64,000 nucleotides of DNA from Omphiscola glabra. Its lineage: Eukaryota; Mollusca; Gastropoda; Lymnaeidae. Each line of letters begins with the position of its first letter. Position 1 is the stretch's first letter. The DNA lies in the NCBI GenBank assembly GCA_964017045.1, contig OZ024808.1, forward strand, positions 17,973,284 through 18,037,283. Direction: 5' to 3'. A program made the position numbers and the translations under genes. Below the pieces are notes generated by a model. It saw only the letters and a program-made list of their open reading frames with translations, did not search any database and was not told the origin of the DNA. Shown one piece after another: positions 29,532 to 40,494 of the stretch.

Positions 29532-30800
29532 GAACTGTCGCATTTGTCTTTGCCTATCCCTACTTTGTCTATTTTGACCAAATCTGTCATATTGTGTATT
29601 TGTGACTGTCTTGTTGGATTGCCCATATTTATTAACTCCGGGGTTACGGAAAGGTCGATTGCTTGAGGTATGAGTTGGCCTAAACTGTAGTGATTTTGCC
29701 TGAAACGAAGGGCAAGTATTGGCTAGATGTCCAGGTCTGTTGCAGGCATAACATGTGACGTCATCGGAACGTCTTGTCACTGACCTAGTTCGGTGTCCAC
29801 TATAGGGCTGTGGGAAATTTGCGGCAGCAGCATCAACTATGGGAAATGTTTTATTAGTAAACTTATTAGCGACCCTACTGTCATTTATAGATTTAAGCAT
29901 ATCTATGTGGGTTAGAATTTCTGAGCAGTTTTTCGGTTCTTTTAGTAAGATCGTTTTTAAAGAGTTGGAGTTGACATTTAATAATAATTTGTTTAGACAA
30001 ATGAGGTCTTTAAGCCCTTCAAATGTTTTAGGTGTGTCAGTTGTCTCTAACCAGTTGTCTAATGTACGTACCAGATTGGAGTGAAAGGATCGAAAATCAT
30101 CCTGTAGTGGGAATAGTGTGTTCCATTTTATTCTATAAGTTTCGTTATTGTACCCTGCCTGTCGTAACAGTAATGTCTTAATCAGGTCATAATCAGTCCT
30201 TTTGCTTAATATGTCCTGAGTAGTCATAAATTGTCTAAGTTTAGGGGATAACTTTGTATGAAGATGGTCTATCCACTGAGGTTTCGGTATGCTACAACGC
30301 TCGGCGGTTATTTCAAATGACAACAGATAACTGTCTAGATCTTCAGTGTCATGGTAGTTAGGTAAGTTTCGATCTAGTCTGTCTCTAAAATTTGTCCTAG
30401 GAGTATCTGTGTCTGTTCTATTGTCATTCTTAACGTTAATCTGAGTTTGTGCCAACGCGAGTTGGTACTGTCGTTCTCTTTCATTTTCCTCCAATTCTAG
30501 CTTTCTCATTTCTATAGTTTCAAGACGTGATTTTTCTTCTAATTCTAGCTTTTTCATCTCTAATTCTCGTTTTTCTCTTTCTATCGTCTCAAGACGTAAT
30601 TTTTCTTCTTTTTGTATAGCTTCAATACGTATTTTTTCTTCTTTTTCTTCCTTACGTACTCTGTCTTCCCTTTCCGTTTCTACAGTTTCTTTAGCTAGTT
30701 GTTCTTGTTTTGCTTTTTGATCTCTTACGTAATACCCTACATCTTTACCCGTTAGCCCCATTTCGGTGGCTTCATCCTTCAGTTCTTGGATCGACTTCAT
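29529..30800 (-). CDS. gag: gag: coiled coil, SCAN-like capsid region, CCHC zinc knuckle
   Basis: 423 residues from the ATG at 30800 to the UGA at 29529. Residues 1-28 (ELKDEATEMGLTGKDVGYYV) look weakly like a SAP-type helix pair. Residues about 40-120 are rich in Glu, Lys and Arg with heptad spacing, a likely coiled coil. Residues about 140-215 fit an N-terminal capsid-type region. Residues about 219-305 resemble a SCAN domain, with FRSFHSNLVRTLDNWL, then LICLNKLLL and a CSEILTHIDML end. A CCHC knuckle lies at C350, C353, H358, C363, followed by an Arg/Gln-rich tail. Gag should assemble particles and bind the element RNA. SCAN domains of vertebrate zinc-finger proteins are reported to derive from Gmr1-like gag, which fits the pol order. 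Confidence 0.92.
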   Translation of the reverse strand: MKSIQELKDEATEMGLTGKDVGYYVRDQKAKQEQLAKETVETEREDRVRKEEKEEKIRIEAIQKEEKLRLETIEREKRELEMKKLELEEKSRLETIEMRKLELEENERERQYQLALAQTQINVKNDNRTDTDTPRTNFRDRLDRNLPNYHDTEDLDSYLLSFEITAERCSIPKPQWIDHLHTKLSPKLRQFMTTQDILSKRTDYDLIKTLLLRQAGYNNETYRIKWNTLFPLQDDFRSFHSNLVRTLDNWLETTDTPKTFEGLKDLICLNKLLLNVNSNSLKTILLKEPKNCSEILTHIDMLKSINDSRVANKFTNKTFPIVDAAAANFPQPYSGHRTRSVTRRSDDVTCYACNRPGHLANTCPSFQAKSLQFRPTHTSSNRPFRNPGVNKYGQSNKTVTNTQYDRFGQNRQSRDRQRQMRQF

Positions 30801-31673
30801 TGTCGTTCTAACGGTATGTTAACTAAAGAACTATAGGAGATTAAAATAATACTATGGACAATAAACGCATACAAGACAACTGTGAACGTAAGACTTGACA
30901 GAACAATAACAATGTCCCCTAACGATACCCTACAAACAAGATAAGACAAGACAAGGCTGAAAAAAATATTTTGTTGTCCAGAACACAAAGAAAAAGAGAG
31001 GATAGTAGACACCACGTAACTTAAGACCCCTTTAAAGACAACAGACAGCACAGCTAAAAATGATGAAGAAATATATAGAGTAAAATCCCCAGCGAACTTT
31101 ATCGCTCTTACGGGTATACGAATTTTATCTATATATATCTAAAGTACCCTAATAGAAATAGGAACATTAAAAGTAACCTTTCAAATACAGGAAAAGACAC
31201 TTAAAATGCTACACACGGTGAACAAAAAACAGAAAACGAATACTGAATTAACCCAACTGGTGTGGTGGACTGTGAGGCGACAAAGGTGAAAAACACAAAT
31301 CAAACCTTCTGTCCAAATGAACCCACTGTCCAATGCTCCCAACGATACAATGCGAGGAGACAAGTATCTCTTTCAACCACCCATTATAGCACCAGCGTCA
31401 AACTGCAGTGGACCGTGACCAGCTCCGGTTTGTAACCCACAGAAATATGTGGAAAGGAAGTTACAAAATTTAATGACAACTATTTTAAGACAATTGTAAC
31501 AAAAATCTCTCGTTCAATAACAACACTTGCACAAGTATTGAAATAGTAGAAATGAACACAAATAAATGAACAATAAACTAACTTAAGTGCTAACTTACAT
31601 AAAATTGAACTTAAATTAAAATTGACTCTAGAGCTAAAGCTACTGCTAAATGTACTAATCTACGTTAGTTTTA
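30801..31673 (-). other. Retrotransposon 5' leader
   Basis: About 870 bp between the primer site and the gag ATG. Short open frames here are not conserved in type. It would hold the packaging signal. No splice donor was assigned. Confidence 0.6.
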
Positions 31674-31685
31674 GACGAGCCCCCA
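31674..31685 (-). other. Primer binding site, tRNA-Pro type
   Basis: One base inside the 5' LTR end, the minus strand reads TGGGGGCTCGTC. The match is to the 3' end of tRNA-Pro (as in the murine leukaemia virus primer site) for 12 bases, after which it diverges. Confidence 0.85.
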
Positions 31686-31686
31686 A

Positions 31687-33088
31687 TGTTGAATATTAGC
31701 CCCCAATGTTAAATATTGGTAATTTTATGGCCACGATATTCTTATATATATATTGTTTGGTCCCTACCGCTACGTCGATTAGTACTATTATGTCTAAAGT
31801 ATGATTGTTCTTAAACTAGTGATATTACACGCTGTCACACTAACGCTACTGACTCTCTCACTCGCTTACACTGCTACTTATATGTAAACTTAATAACACA
31901 GGTGGTTCAGCCCACAAATAAAATATTTAATTACTAAAACTTATAAATTACTTAACATATACTTGATACATATAAATATACAGACATTAATTGTTACAGT
32001 TTGTACTAGTGACATAAGAGACTGGATTGGTACTCTGGGTAGTCTCTGGCCTGGAATCTGTTATGGGTCCGATACACACTCCAGACTTCACAAAGCACAC
32101 TACAAGGGTCAACGGTCGTTCCGTCCCTTTCTGGGTCACTGTCGTTTACAGGTGACGGGTGATGAATGACCAGTCACGCTCCGGTGCATCCACTTGTACA
32201 CAAGACGTCGGCGTTGTCAGCTGACTGCTTGAGCTATCAGTCTAGTCCACTGTTTACTTCTGAGTAAGCTACACCGATTTCTGACTGTCCCCAACTCTAC
32301 GGGGTTATCATGTACAATGAGCTATGCTATATGCTCCACTGTACTATGTTCACTTCAACTCTTCTATAATCATTTCACAGCCTCTGGCTACTAGGCTTTA
32401 CTACTCGATTCTATCTACTGCTAGGCTAACAGAACCTAAATTAACTGACTTAAGTTCATTCAACCTTAACTGGTATTAACTGGCTGTAAATAAGAATAAA
32501 TACAATACATAAGCTACAAGAAGAAGTACATTCCTAATACCTTATTAGTAATGAGTATTCATAATCTAACAATACTTGACTAACTAATTAACATCCTAAC
32601 ATTTCTTATTAACATTATAATATATATTATTATGCAGCTAACAATTAACAATACCATATTACCAACCGAGCTATTCTTGGCTATACACACTATAGCAGCA
32701 AAAAAACAATCTCGCCAGGCTCTGCGTCTTCAATGTGAGAGAGAGCGAGTCTCAAGCAGGCTTCCAATTTATAAGCCCTTTGGCATCGAGACATAAAGGA
32801 AGTTCAATGACCTACTAACACTTTGCTTACAAGCCGGGTCAATACTCTGGCGACGTGCTGAACTGTTTTCATTGTCCTAAGTTTTGGTACCTTTCCATTG
32901 GACTAATACTAAGCTATTCCATGGTCACTGAACCTGGAAAGTTTTAATGGTCTCTGATCCGACCCTTAGGTCACTTACCCTTAAGGCCAAACCCTAATTG
33001 GGTTATGTTGGGAAAATCCTAGGTTTAAGAATGTTTTTGCCTGTGAGTCAGTGAGTCTCACACTGGTGAGAACCAATGGGTCTCAACA
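31687..33088 (-). repeat. 5' LTR of the retrotransposon
   Basis: 1,402 bp, same ends as the 3' LTR. As it is upstream of gag on the minus strand, it holds the promoter in use. Confidence 0.95.
32768..32773 (-). promoter_or_regulatory. TATA box of the 5' LTR
   Basis: The minus strand reads GGGCTTATAAATTGG. Transcription would start about 30 bp downstream, near 32740, next to CTCGCTCTCTCTCACATT. That gives an R-U5 region of roughly 1 kb. Confidence 0.6.
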
Positions 33089-33093
33089 CCCGC
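33089..33093. repeat. Target site duplication (right)
   Basis: CCCGC, the partner of 24470-24474. Confidence 0.9.
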
Positions 33094-33120
33094 CTCTTTC
33101 TTGCTCCATGCCTTTACTTA

Positions 33121-33186
33121 GCTCACCGCCTCTCCCATGCTCACCGCCTCTCCCATGCTCACCGCCTCTCCCATACTCACCGGCTC
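33121..33186. repeat. 18-bp repeat
   Basis: About 3.5 copies of CTCACCGCCTCTCCCATG. Confidence 0.85.
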
Positions 33187-33833
33187 TTCCTTGCTCTCCT
33201 CCTCTTTCTGGCTCTCCCTACCTTCGAAGGCTGTAAGTAAACACATTTACAGCTGGCCTAACTTTAATTCATTCACCAACCTTTTACTACCCATTGCCGT
33301 GTATGCCACGTTATTACTGCAGATGAGAGTCATTCACACCAACAACCGTAAAATTACTACACAAGTACTCATTTCTCTAACATAGCCATTTCTTAAAATA
33401 GAATTGACATTTGCAACACATTGATCTCTGATAGGAAACCACTGTGGAGAAAACAGATGAATTGCTTAATTAAGTCCAAGTGCAATAAATGTCATTCTAA
33501 TGATTAAGACCAAGTCCCAAGTTTGCCATTCTAATGATAAAAGTTCATGTAAGCACAACTGATATGTGAGAACCAGGCTTATACCGTATGATCACGTGAT
33601 CTTTTACTGGAGTTTAGATTAGAGTTTGTCTATTTATCTATGTACCTACATTACTGTCCAACATATACGACTGGGTCTATAATTTGATTTCGGATATCAA
33701 TAAATACATTTTTTTAAATATCCAGATGCATCATCTCAAAGGGTCCAGGGAAAAGTTAAGATAGGGATGCGCATGTTTTTGTGTGGGGGTGGGTGAAGAG
33801 CAGATTTTTATTTTATTTTTACTGATCACACAA
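33187..33833. other. Unique stretch
   Basis: No recognised gene or element. Confidence 0.4.
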
Positions 33834-33935
33834 ATCTTGCTCCAATCTTGCCCCAATCTTGCCCCAATCTTGCCCCAATCTTGCCCCAATCTTGCTCCAA
33901 TCTTGCTCCAATCTTGCTCCAATCTTGCTCCAGTC
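33834..33935. repeat. 11-bp minisatellite
   Basis: About 9 copies of CTTGCCCCAAT or CTTGCTCCAAT. The two variants are segregated, one in the centre and one at the right. Confidence 0.9.
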
Positions 33936-33969
33936 TGCATCAGATCGACCAGGCCTCTACTCCTTGCCC

Positions 33970-34080
33970 TACAAACACGGCATGTTTGGACGGGGACAAA
34001 CCACAGTATGTTTGAACGGGGACAAACACAGCCTGTTTGGACGGGGACAACCACAGCATGTTTGGACGGGGATGACATAC
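33970..34080. repeat. Degenerate 26/27-bp repeat
   Basis: Four copies around ATGTTTGGACGGGGACAA. Confidence 0.8.
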
Positions 34081-35330
34081 GGTTATGAAATTCAATCAGT
34101 CCGGAGACTCTAGGCTGGGAAATAAATACTACAAATATGATCACATTTCAAATAGGGCGACGACAATTCTAGTTTTAAAGGAGTGGAGGTATGTGTGTCT
34201 CATTCATTACACCACAAAGAAACTTTGGCTTCATTATAACACCATCCTCATGATCCCCTTACCGTTGCCATCTATCCAACTTAGACATTTCAGGCAGAGG
34301 ATATAAGGCTGAAGTCAAGCTAAGAGCGGGTAACACCAAATTAGGAGGAGCTACTCTCTTGTCCAGCACATAATGGAAATGGATATTCCCAGTTGTCGGT
34401 TAGGATGAAGCACTGGATTAATGAATATTGGGGTGTTCGGGGGTGTGGTAAGACGTGATCAGAACCTCTGGTGAAGGGGTGTTGAGAGAAGAATATCACT
34501 GGCAGGGATATTTGAAAGCGGAGAGTATGGGGAGATGGAGAATGAGGAGAAAAGGAGAGTATGGAGAGAATGAGTGTACCACGAGACAGAGAAGAGAAAA
34601 CGCAGAGAAGGAGAGAACAGAGACATGGAGGACACGGTGAGAATGAGAGTATAGAGAGAAGAATATGCAGAGAAGAAAAGTGGGGAAAAAAGGAAGGTTT
34701 ATTGTGGGGTGATCAAAGTCTTTGTACGGAGTGAATTCGGTTATTGTTGGACAAGCAAATAATGTGTATGAAGATACTGAGGTTATTGTTGTAATGTCAA
34801 AGAATGGGTATTAAAAGAAGGAAGTTATTGTAGTAATGTCAAAGAATGGGTGTGAAGTATGAAGTATTTAGTATGAAGTATGAAGTATGAAGTGAAAGGT
34901 CAAGGCAGCATGTAAGACGTTAAGTTAAAGGTCAAGGCAGCGTGTATAATTGAAACATATGTTAATGTGCCAGGGCTTCTCTGTATCAGGGGACACACGC
35001 GTTTCCAACTGACCTGACCTAGATATTGCCTCACCCATCACACAATCTGAACCTTGCCACACCCATCACACAATCCAACCCACCAACCTGAAACCTATTA
35101 ACCCACCAGTATTAGAACAGGTCATCGGCCTACCTGTAAGCATCCCTCTTCTATTGACACAGCCGGCAGGTAATCGGATAGTTCATTTACATCGAGATAA
35201 TTCAGTTGCACATAAGCATGGACACGTGAATAAATACCATCTGACTGGCAGGATGTGCAAGAAACCACTTGTGGAATTAGAACTGACTGGCGGGGTGTGC
35301 AAGAAACCGCTTGTGGAGATAGAAATGAGA
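34081..35330. other. Unique stretch with a purine-rich segment
   Basis: No recognised gene. About 34455-34700 is strongly purine-rich on the plus strand (GAGA/GGAGA). Short duplications occur at about 34790-34935 (TGTCAAAGAATGGGT, AAAGGTCAAGGCAGC). Confidence 0.5.
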
Positions 35331-35332
35331 CA

Positions 35333-35748
35333 TCAATGGCTGAGTAAATGGGACAGCACTGGCTGAGTAATTAGGACAGCACTGGCTGAGTAAATAGGAC
35401 AGCACTGGCTGAGTAAATAGGACAGCACTGGCTGAGTAAATAGGACAGCACTGGCTGAGTAAATGGGACAGCACTGGCTGAGTAAACGGGACAGCACTGG
35501 CTGAGTAAATGGGACAGCACTGACTGAGTAAATGGGACAGCACTGGCTGAGTAAACGGGACAGCACTGGCTGAGTAAATGGGACAGCATTGGCTGAGTAA
35601 ATGGGACAGCACTGGCTGAGTAAATAGGACAACACTGGCTGAGTAAACGAGACAGCCCTGGCTGAGTAAATGGGACAGCACTGGCTGAGTAAACGGGACA
35701 GCACTGCCTGAGTAAATGGGACAGCACTGGCTGAGTAAATGGGACAGC
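35333..35748. repeat. 23-bp minisatellite
   Basis: About 18 copies of a 23-bp unit containing GGCTGAGTAAATGGGACAGC. Three minus-strand frames stay open over it; these are artefacts of the period. Confidence 0.93.
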
Positions 35749-35854
35749 CCATGTTGAAAAAGTTGATGAAATGTGAAGCTACGAGACGGCATCCAATCCT
35801 ACATAATTTTAAATAAAACCTTTTTTTGCTGCCCCCCAATCCCCCTGTCAAAAT

Positions 35855-36645
35855 ATTATTGAAGACACAGTATCAAAGTGTGACTTCTCTGACTGAAGAC
35901 GCAGAATCAAAGTGTGACTTCTCTGACTGAAGACACAGTATCAAAGTGTGACTTCTCTGACTGAAGACGCAGAATCAAAGTGTGACTTCTCTGACTGAAG
36001 ACACAGTATCAAAGTGTGACTTCTCTGACTGAAGACGCAGTATCCAAGTGTGACTTCTCTGACTGAAGACGCAGAATCAAAGTGTGACTTCTCTGACTGA
36101 AGACACAGTATCAAAGTGTGACTTCTCTGACTGAAGACGCAGTATCCAAGTGTGACTTCTCTGACTGAAGACGCAGTATCCAAGTGTGACTTCTCTGACT
36201 GAAGACACAGTATCAACGTGTGACTTCTCTGACTGAAGACGCGGTATCAAAGTGTGACTTCTCTGACTGAAGACACAGTATCAAAGTGTGACTTCTCTGA
36301 CTGAAGACACAGTATCAAAGTGTGTCTTATCTGACTGAAGACACGGTATCAAAGTGTGACTTCTCTGACTGACGACACATTATCAAAGTGTGACCTCTCT
36401 GACTGAAGACGCAGTATCAAAGTGTGACTTCTCTGACTGAAGACACGGTATCAAAGTGTGACTTCTCTGACTGAAGACGCAGTATCAAAGTGTGACTTCT
36501 CTGACTGAAGACGCAGTATCAAAGTGTGACTTCTCTGACTGAAGACACGGTATCAAAGTGTGACTTCTCTGACTGAAGACACGGTATCAAAGTGTGACTT
36601 CTCAGACTGAAGACAAGGTATCAAAGTGTGACTTCTCTGACTGAA
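35855..36645. repeat. 34-bp minisatellite
   Basis: About 23 copies of a 34-bp unit containing CAAAGTGTGACTTCTCTGAC. ACACAG, ACGCAG and ACACGG variants interleave. Confidence 0.93.
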
Positions 36646-36654
36646 TTAGTCTCT

Positions 36655-36960
36655 TGCATAATCCAGACATTACATTAATCGACCTTACATTAATCAACCT
36701 TACAAGTCCTTACATTAACAAACATTACATCTCCATTACATTAACAAACTTTACTTATTTCTTACATTAACAAACCTTACAAGTCCTTACATTAACAAAC
36801 ATTACAACTCCTTACATTAACAAACCTTACTTATTCCTTACATTAGCAAACATTGCAACTCCTTACATTAACAAACATTACAAATCTTTACATTGACAAA
36901 CCTTACTTATTCCTTACATTAACAATCATTACAACTCCTTACATTAACAAACCAAACACT
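36655..36960. repeat. Degenerate repeat of CTTACATTAACAAAC
   Basis: About a dozen diverged units with a shared core CTTACATTAACAAAC and spacing of roughly 22-35 bp. Confidence 0.8.
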
Positions 36961-37399
36961 GTAAATGACAAAAGAATCGAAACAAAAATTGCCAACAATT
37001 TCCGTGCCGCTCAACCAAACATTGGGAGTAAATCATTCGGATACCTCGGTGCCAGCAGACGACATAAAAGAAAGGGACGGCCGGGCAGCTGAGATAAATC
37101 TGTGCAAGTCTGAGAGATGGTTTCAGTCAGTCATCGAGTAATCGATTTCTACTTTGTAAAATACGCGTCCTGGTCGATACCACGGTGAGGCCCGGCTGAG
37201 ACACGCCGCGTAATAGTGACAACAAAAACACAACAAATTCTCAACGACAGCCCTAGTCGAATACAACCTTTGTAAGATAGAACCTTTGTCACATACAACC
37301 CTTCTCACGGGCAACCTTTGCTATGGGCGACCCTATTCATTGACAACCTTTGTTATGGCGAAACCGTGTTAGGGTCAACCCTTGTAATGGGAAGTTCAT
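36961..37399. other. Unique stretch
   Basis: An open frame at 36853-37092 ends in a basic segment (ASRRHKRKGRPGS) but begins inside the preceding repeat. I do not recognise it. The right end has loose CAACCTTTGT repeats. Confidence 0.4.
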
Positions 37400-37665
37400 T
37401 TTATAGAAGCTTATGTTATAGACAGCTCATATTTTTTATAGACAGCTCATGTTATAGACAACTCATGTTATAGAAAACACTTGTTATAGACAGCTCATGT
37501 TAATATAGAAAACTCTTGTTAAAGACAGCTCATGTTATAGGCAGAACACTTTATAGGCAGCTCATGTTATAGACAGCTCATGTTATAGACAGATTACTTT
37601 ATAGGCAGCTCATGCTATAGACAGCTCATATTATAGACAGCTCATGTTATAGACAGCCCTTTGAC
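37400..37665. repeat. 16-bp degenerate repeat
   Basis: About 15 units of TTATAGACAGCTCATG. Confidence 0.85.
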
Positions 37666-37757
37666 TATCAGCAATAAGAAGACAAATCTCATAACACAAG
37701 AAGCAGGCGAATTGTAAACACACACCATCCAAACAGAATAATAAAAATAAATCAATG

Positions 37758-38125
37758 ACCATCAAGGGCTGCAGCTAGAATGTTGCTGAGACCATCAAGG
37801 GCTGCAGCTAGAATGTTGCTGAGACCATCAAGGGTTGCAGCTAGAATGTTGCTGAGACCATCAAGGGCTGCAGCTAGAATGTTGCTGAGACCATCAAGGG
37901 TTGCAGCTAGAATGTTGCTGAGACCATCAAGGGTTGCAGCTAGAATGTTGCTGAGACCATCAAGGGCTGCAGCTAGAATGTTGCTGAGACCATCAAGGGC
38001 TGCAGCTAGAATGTTGCTGAGACCATCAAGGGTTGCAGCTAGAATGCTGCTGAGACCATCAAGGGTTGCAGCTAGAATGTTGCTGAGACCATCAAGGGTT
38101 GCAGCTAGAATGCTGCTGAGACCCT
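37758..38125. repeat. 33-bp minisatellite
   Basis: About 11 copies of a 33-bp unit containing GCAGCTAGAATGTTGCTGAG. One plus frame reads RPSR(A/V)AARMLL repeatedly. The only common change (GCT/GTT) alters Ala to Val, with no sign of codon-level constraint. Confidence 0.93.
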
Positions 38126-38604
38126 CGCTTACGTTGTATCCTTGTATCCGTCAGCTTCTCCGCCACAGAGGCAGAGGCGAGTGTCAGGCTCACCTACAAA
38201 GCAGGGTAAAAGGGGACCATTAAACAAGGAAGTCTCTGACAACCTCCAGCCTCGAAGAACCAAATTGCTCGTCTATCACGTGTGCGTGTTGAATATATGG
38301 CAGGGATAGTTGGTCCACCCGTGCTGGCCTCAAGCAAAACCTGATGATAGCCAGCAAACTACACCACCAACATCCACGCCTGTCACTTGAAGGAGGGCCA
38401 GTAGTGCAGACAGCTTGGGCTGTTGGTAGCCAGCAGACAACATCAGCAACGCCGAGGGCCATTCTGAAGACAGTTTAGGCTGACCAACTGCTACAAAACA
38501 AGGAATTAAAAAGGTCTGGAAGATGAGCATGTAAAAGTTGATCAAACAATGACCAACAAGTCTGCAAGCAATCGACTTCGAGGGCCGCCTGCGGAATTGC
38601 GGTG
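38126..38604. other. Unique stretch
   Basis: Less AT-rich than most. No recognised domain on either strand. Confidence 0.4.
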
Positions 38605-39060
38605 AAGACTTCCACCCCGGAGTAAACCCTTGAGTCAGTGCGGTGAAGACTTCCACCCCCTTAGTAAGCCCTTGAGTCAGTGCGGTGAAGACTTCCACCC
38701 CCAGAGTAAGCCCTTGAGTCAGTGCGGTGAAGACTTCCACCCCCGTAGTAAGCCCTTGAGTCAGTGCGGTGAAGACTTCCATCCCCAGAGTAAGCCCTTG
38801 AGTCAGTGCGGTGAAGACTTCCACCCCCAGAGTAAGCCCTTGAGTCAGTGCGGTGAAGACTTCCACCCCCAGAGTAAGCCCTTGAGTCAGTGCGGTGAAG
38901 ACTTCCACCCACGGAGTAAGCCCTTGAGTCAGTGCGGTGAAGACTTCCACCCCCAGAGTAAGCCCTTGAGTCGGTGCGGTGAAGACTTCCACCCCCGGAG
39001 TAAGCCCTTGAGTCAGTGCGGTGAAGACTTCCACCCCCTGAGTAAACCTTTGAGCCAGTC
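38605..39060. repeat. 42-bp minisatellite
   Basis: About 11 copies of a 42-bp unit containing AGTCAGTGCGGTGAAGACTT. As 42 is a multiple of 3, several frames are open (for example SQCGEDFHPQSKPL). Confidence 0.93.
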
Positions 39061-39391
39061 GGAATACAAAAATGGGGTGGGCGTGTAGATTAAAATATCA
39101 GTTGCACCTTTTTATTCTCGCTCGTTAGCCCCCGAATTATCAATTTAACTCTTGAAAACTATAACAGGCTACTGTAAGAACCCACCAAAAACATCCGTCG
39201 CAATCTTTCTTAAAATACATACCTTCCGAGATCACCCTTCCAAGAACCTCGCCCGTATTGGAGCAAAACCCAGAGAATCCCCACCACTGCATCCTCTGAA
39301 TCATAAGAGGAGGGAAACTATTCAATTTAATATTTAAGAGAGGCAACAACAGTTTATATTTGATGGGTAGGTTTTTTAAAAAAAAAAGAGC
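39061..39391. other. Unique stretch
   Basis: No recognised gene or element. Confidence 0.4.
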
Positions 39392-39395
39392 TTAA

Positions 39396-39840
39396 CCCAT
39401 TCTATACGTTTAGACGGAATGTGCGTCACCTCGATTTCGGCTGAATACGTTTATCGCATATTGCGTCACCACTGGTTTGTTTCATGCCTTTAGTGTTTTA
39501 ACTTTTACAGTCGAATAATTTATCGAAGTGGCTATTCGTGCCCGGGTGCCAGAAGTGAGAGGTTGGGATTAAAAAACTATTCAAAATATTATTGTTGGGT
39601 TTGTAAGACGAAATGATGTATCAAATGAAAGATAATGGAATGGACTAAACGATTGTAAACTTAATTCTTCTGTTTAACTAAAATAAACTACCACAAATGA
39701 CATCCGAATCGCATTGAGTCTAATGGCACCCGGGTGCGAATGGCGGCGCTGCGTGTTCGGGTCCATTTTGAGGTCGAATGGAGTTTTCGTCCATTAATTT
39801 CACTACGTTCCACTGAAAAAATTGTGACGCATTGAATGGG
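39396..39840. mobile_element. piggyBac-type MITE, 445 bp
   Basis: Ends CCCATTC and GAATGGG are inverted and flanked by TTAA (39392-39395) and TTCA (39841-39844), consistent with a TTAA target with one later change. Subterminal GTGCGTCAC and GTGACGC are also inverted. The inside (about 39525-39745) matches the repeat at 49104-49340. Confidence 0.65.
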
Positions 39841-40284
39841 TTCAAAATGTTGTGACGTCAGTCATTTCTATTTATAGCATAATTAGCGCGTAGGTCACGT
39901 CCCTTGGGTCACGACAAGGCGTAAGAGAAATGTGGCACGGCCTCCATTGCTAAGTCCAGGTTATTTCGGTAATAAGAAATTGATCGCCTCTGAGTGTCCA
40001 GTGTCTGGTCAGTTAGAGCAAAGGTCGAGGCTTTATGGCGGACTTGTGTCCACTTGTGTGCTAACGATGTCCACTCAACGCCAGCAAGCTCTGGATTCAT
40101 TGTCTAATTATATTACTGGGGGACGGGGCAGGGTTCATGATGGTGATATTACTGGATAACTCTAAGATACAGAGAAGATGATATAGTTGTTTTAGAAGGA
40201 GAGACGATGATTGTTGATTTAGAAGAAAGATGCCAAATCAGAATCAGCGCAAGCTGAGTACATGCACTCAGCCAAATTGTCTTG
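39841..40284. other. Unique stretch
   Basis: No recognised gene or element. Confidence 0.4.
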
Positions 40285-40390
40285 TTATGGTAAGCTAGAT
40301 GTTTAGCTAGACAAACCGTGTTGCTATGTTTAGCAAGACAAACCGTGTTGCTATGTTTAGATAGACAAACCGTGTTGCTACCCTTAGACA
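40285..40390. repeat. Short repeat of GACAAACCGTGTTGCTA
   Basis: Three to four copies at about 28-bp spacing, with TTTAGCTAGACAA or TTTAGCAAGACAA between them. Confidence 0.8.
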
Positions 40391-40494
40391 TACTGTACTG
40401 TTGATTCAATTTATTAGACTAATTTTGTTCATACACTTAGCTTCAGTGCTGTGCACATACTAAATATTTAACATATTTTTGTAATGCTTGAACA

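Larger units (their letters stand above)
24475..33088 (-). mobile_element. Complete Gmr1-like Ty3-type LTR retrotransposon
   Basis: An 8,614-bp element on the minus strand. Two 1,402-bp LTRs bound it, each starting TGTTGA and ending TCAACA, with a perfect 5-bp duplication CCCGC at 24470-24474 and 33089-33093. Inside, in transcript order, are a tRNA-Pro-type primer site, a leader of about 870 bp, gag, an in-frame UGA, pol and a polypurine tract. Pol order is protease, integrase, reverse transcriptase, RNase H. This differs from the usual Ty3 order and is the known feature of Gmr1-like elements. No envelope gene is visible. Both frames are intact apart from the gag stop, and the LTRs keep a constant 7,212-bp offset, so the insertion is young and may be active. 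Confidence 0.95.
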
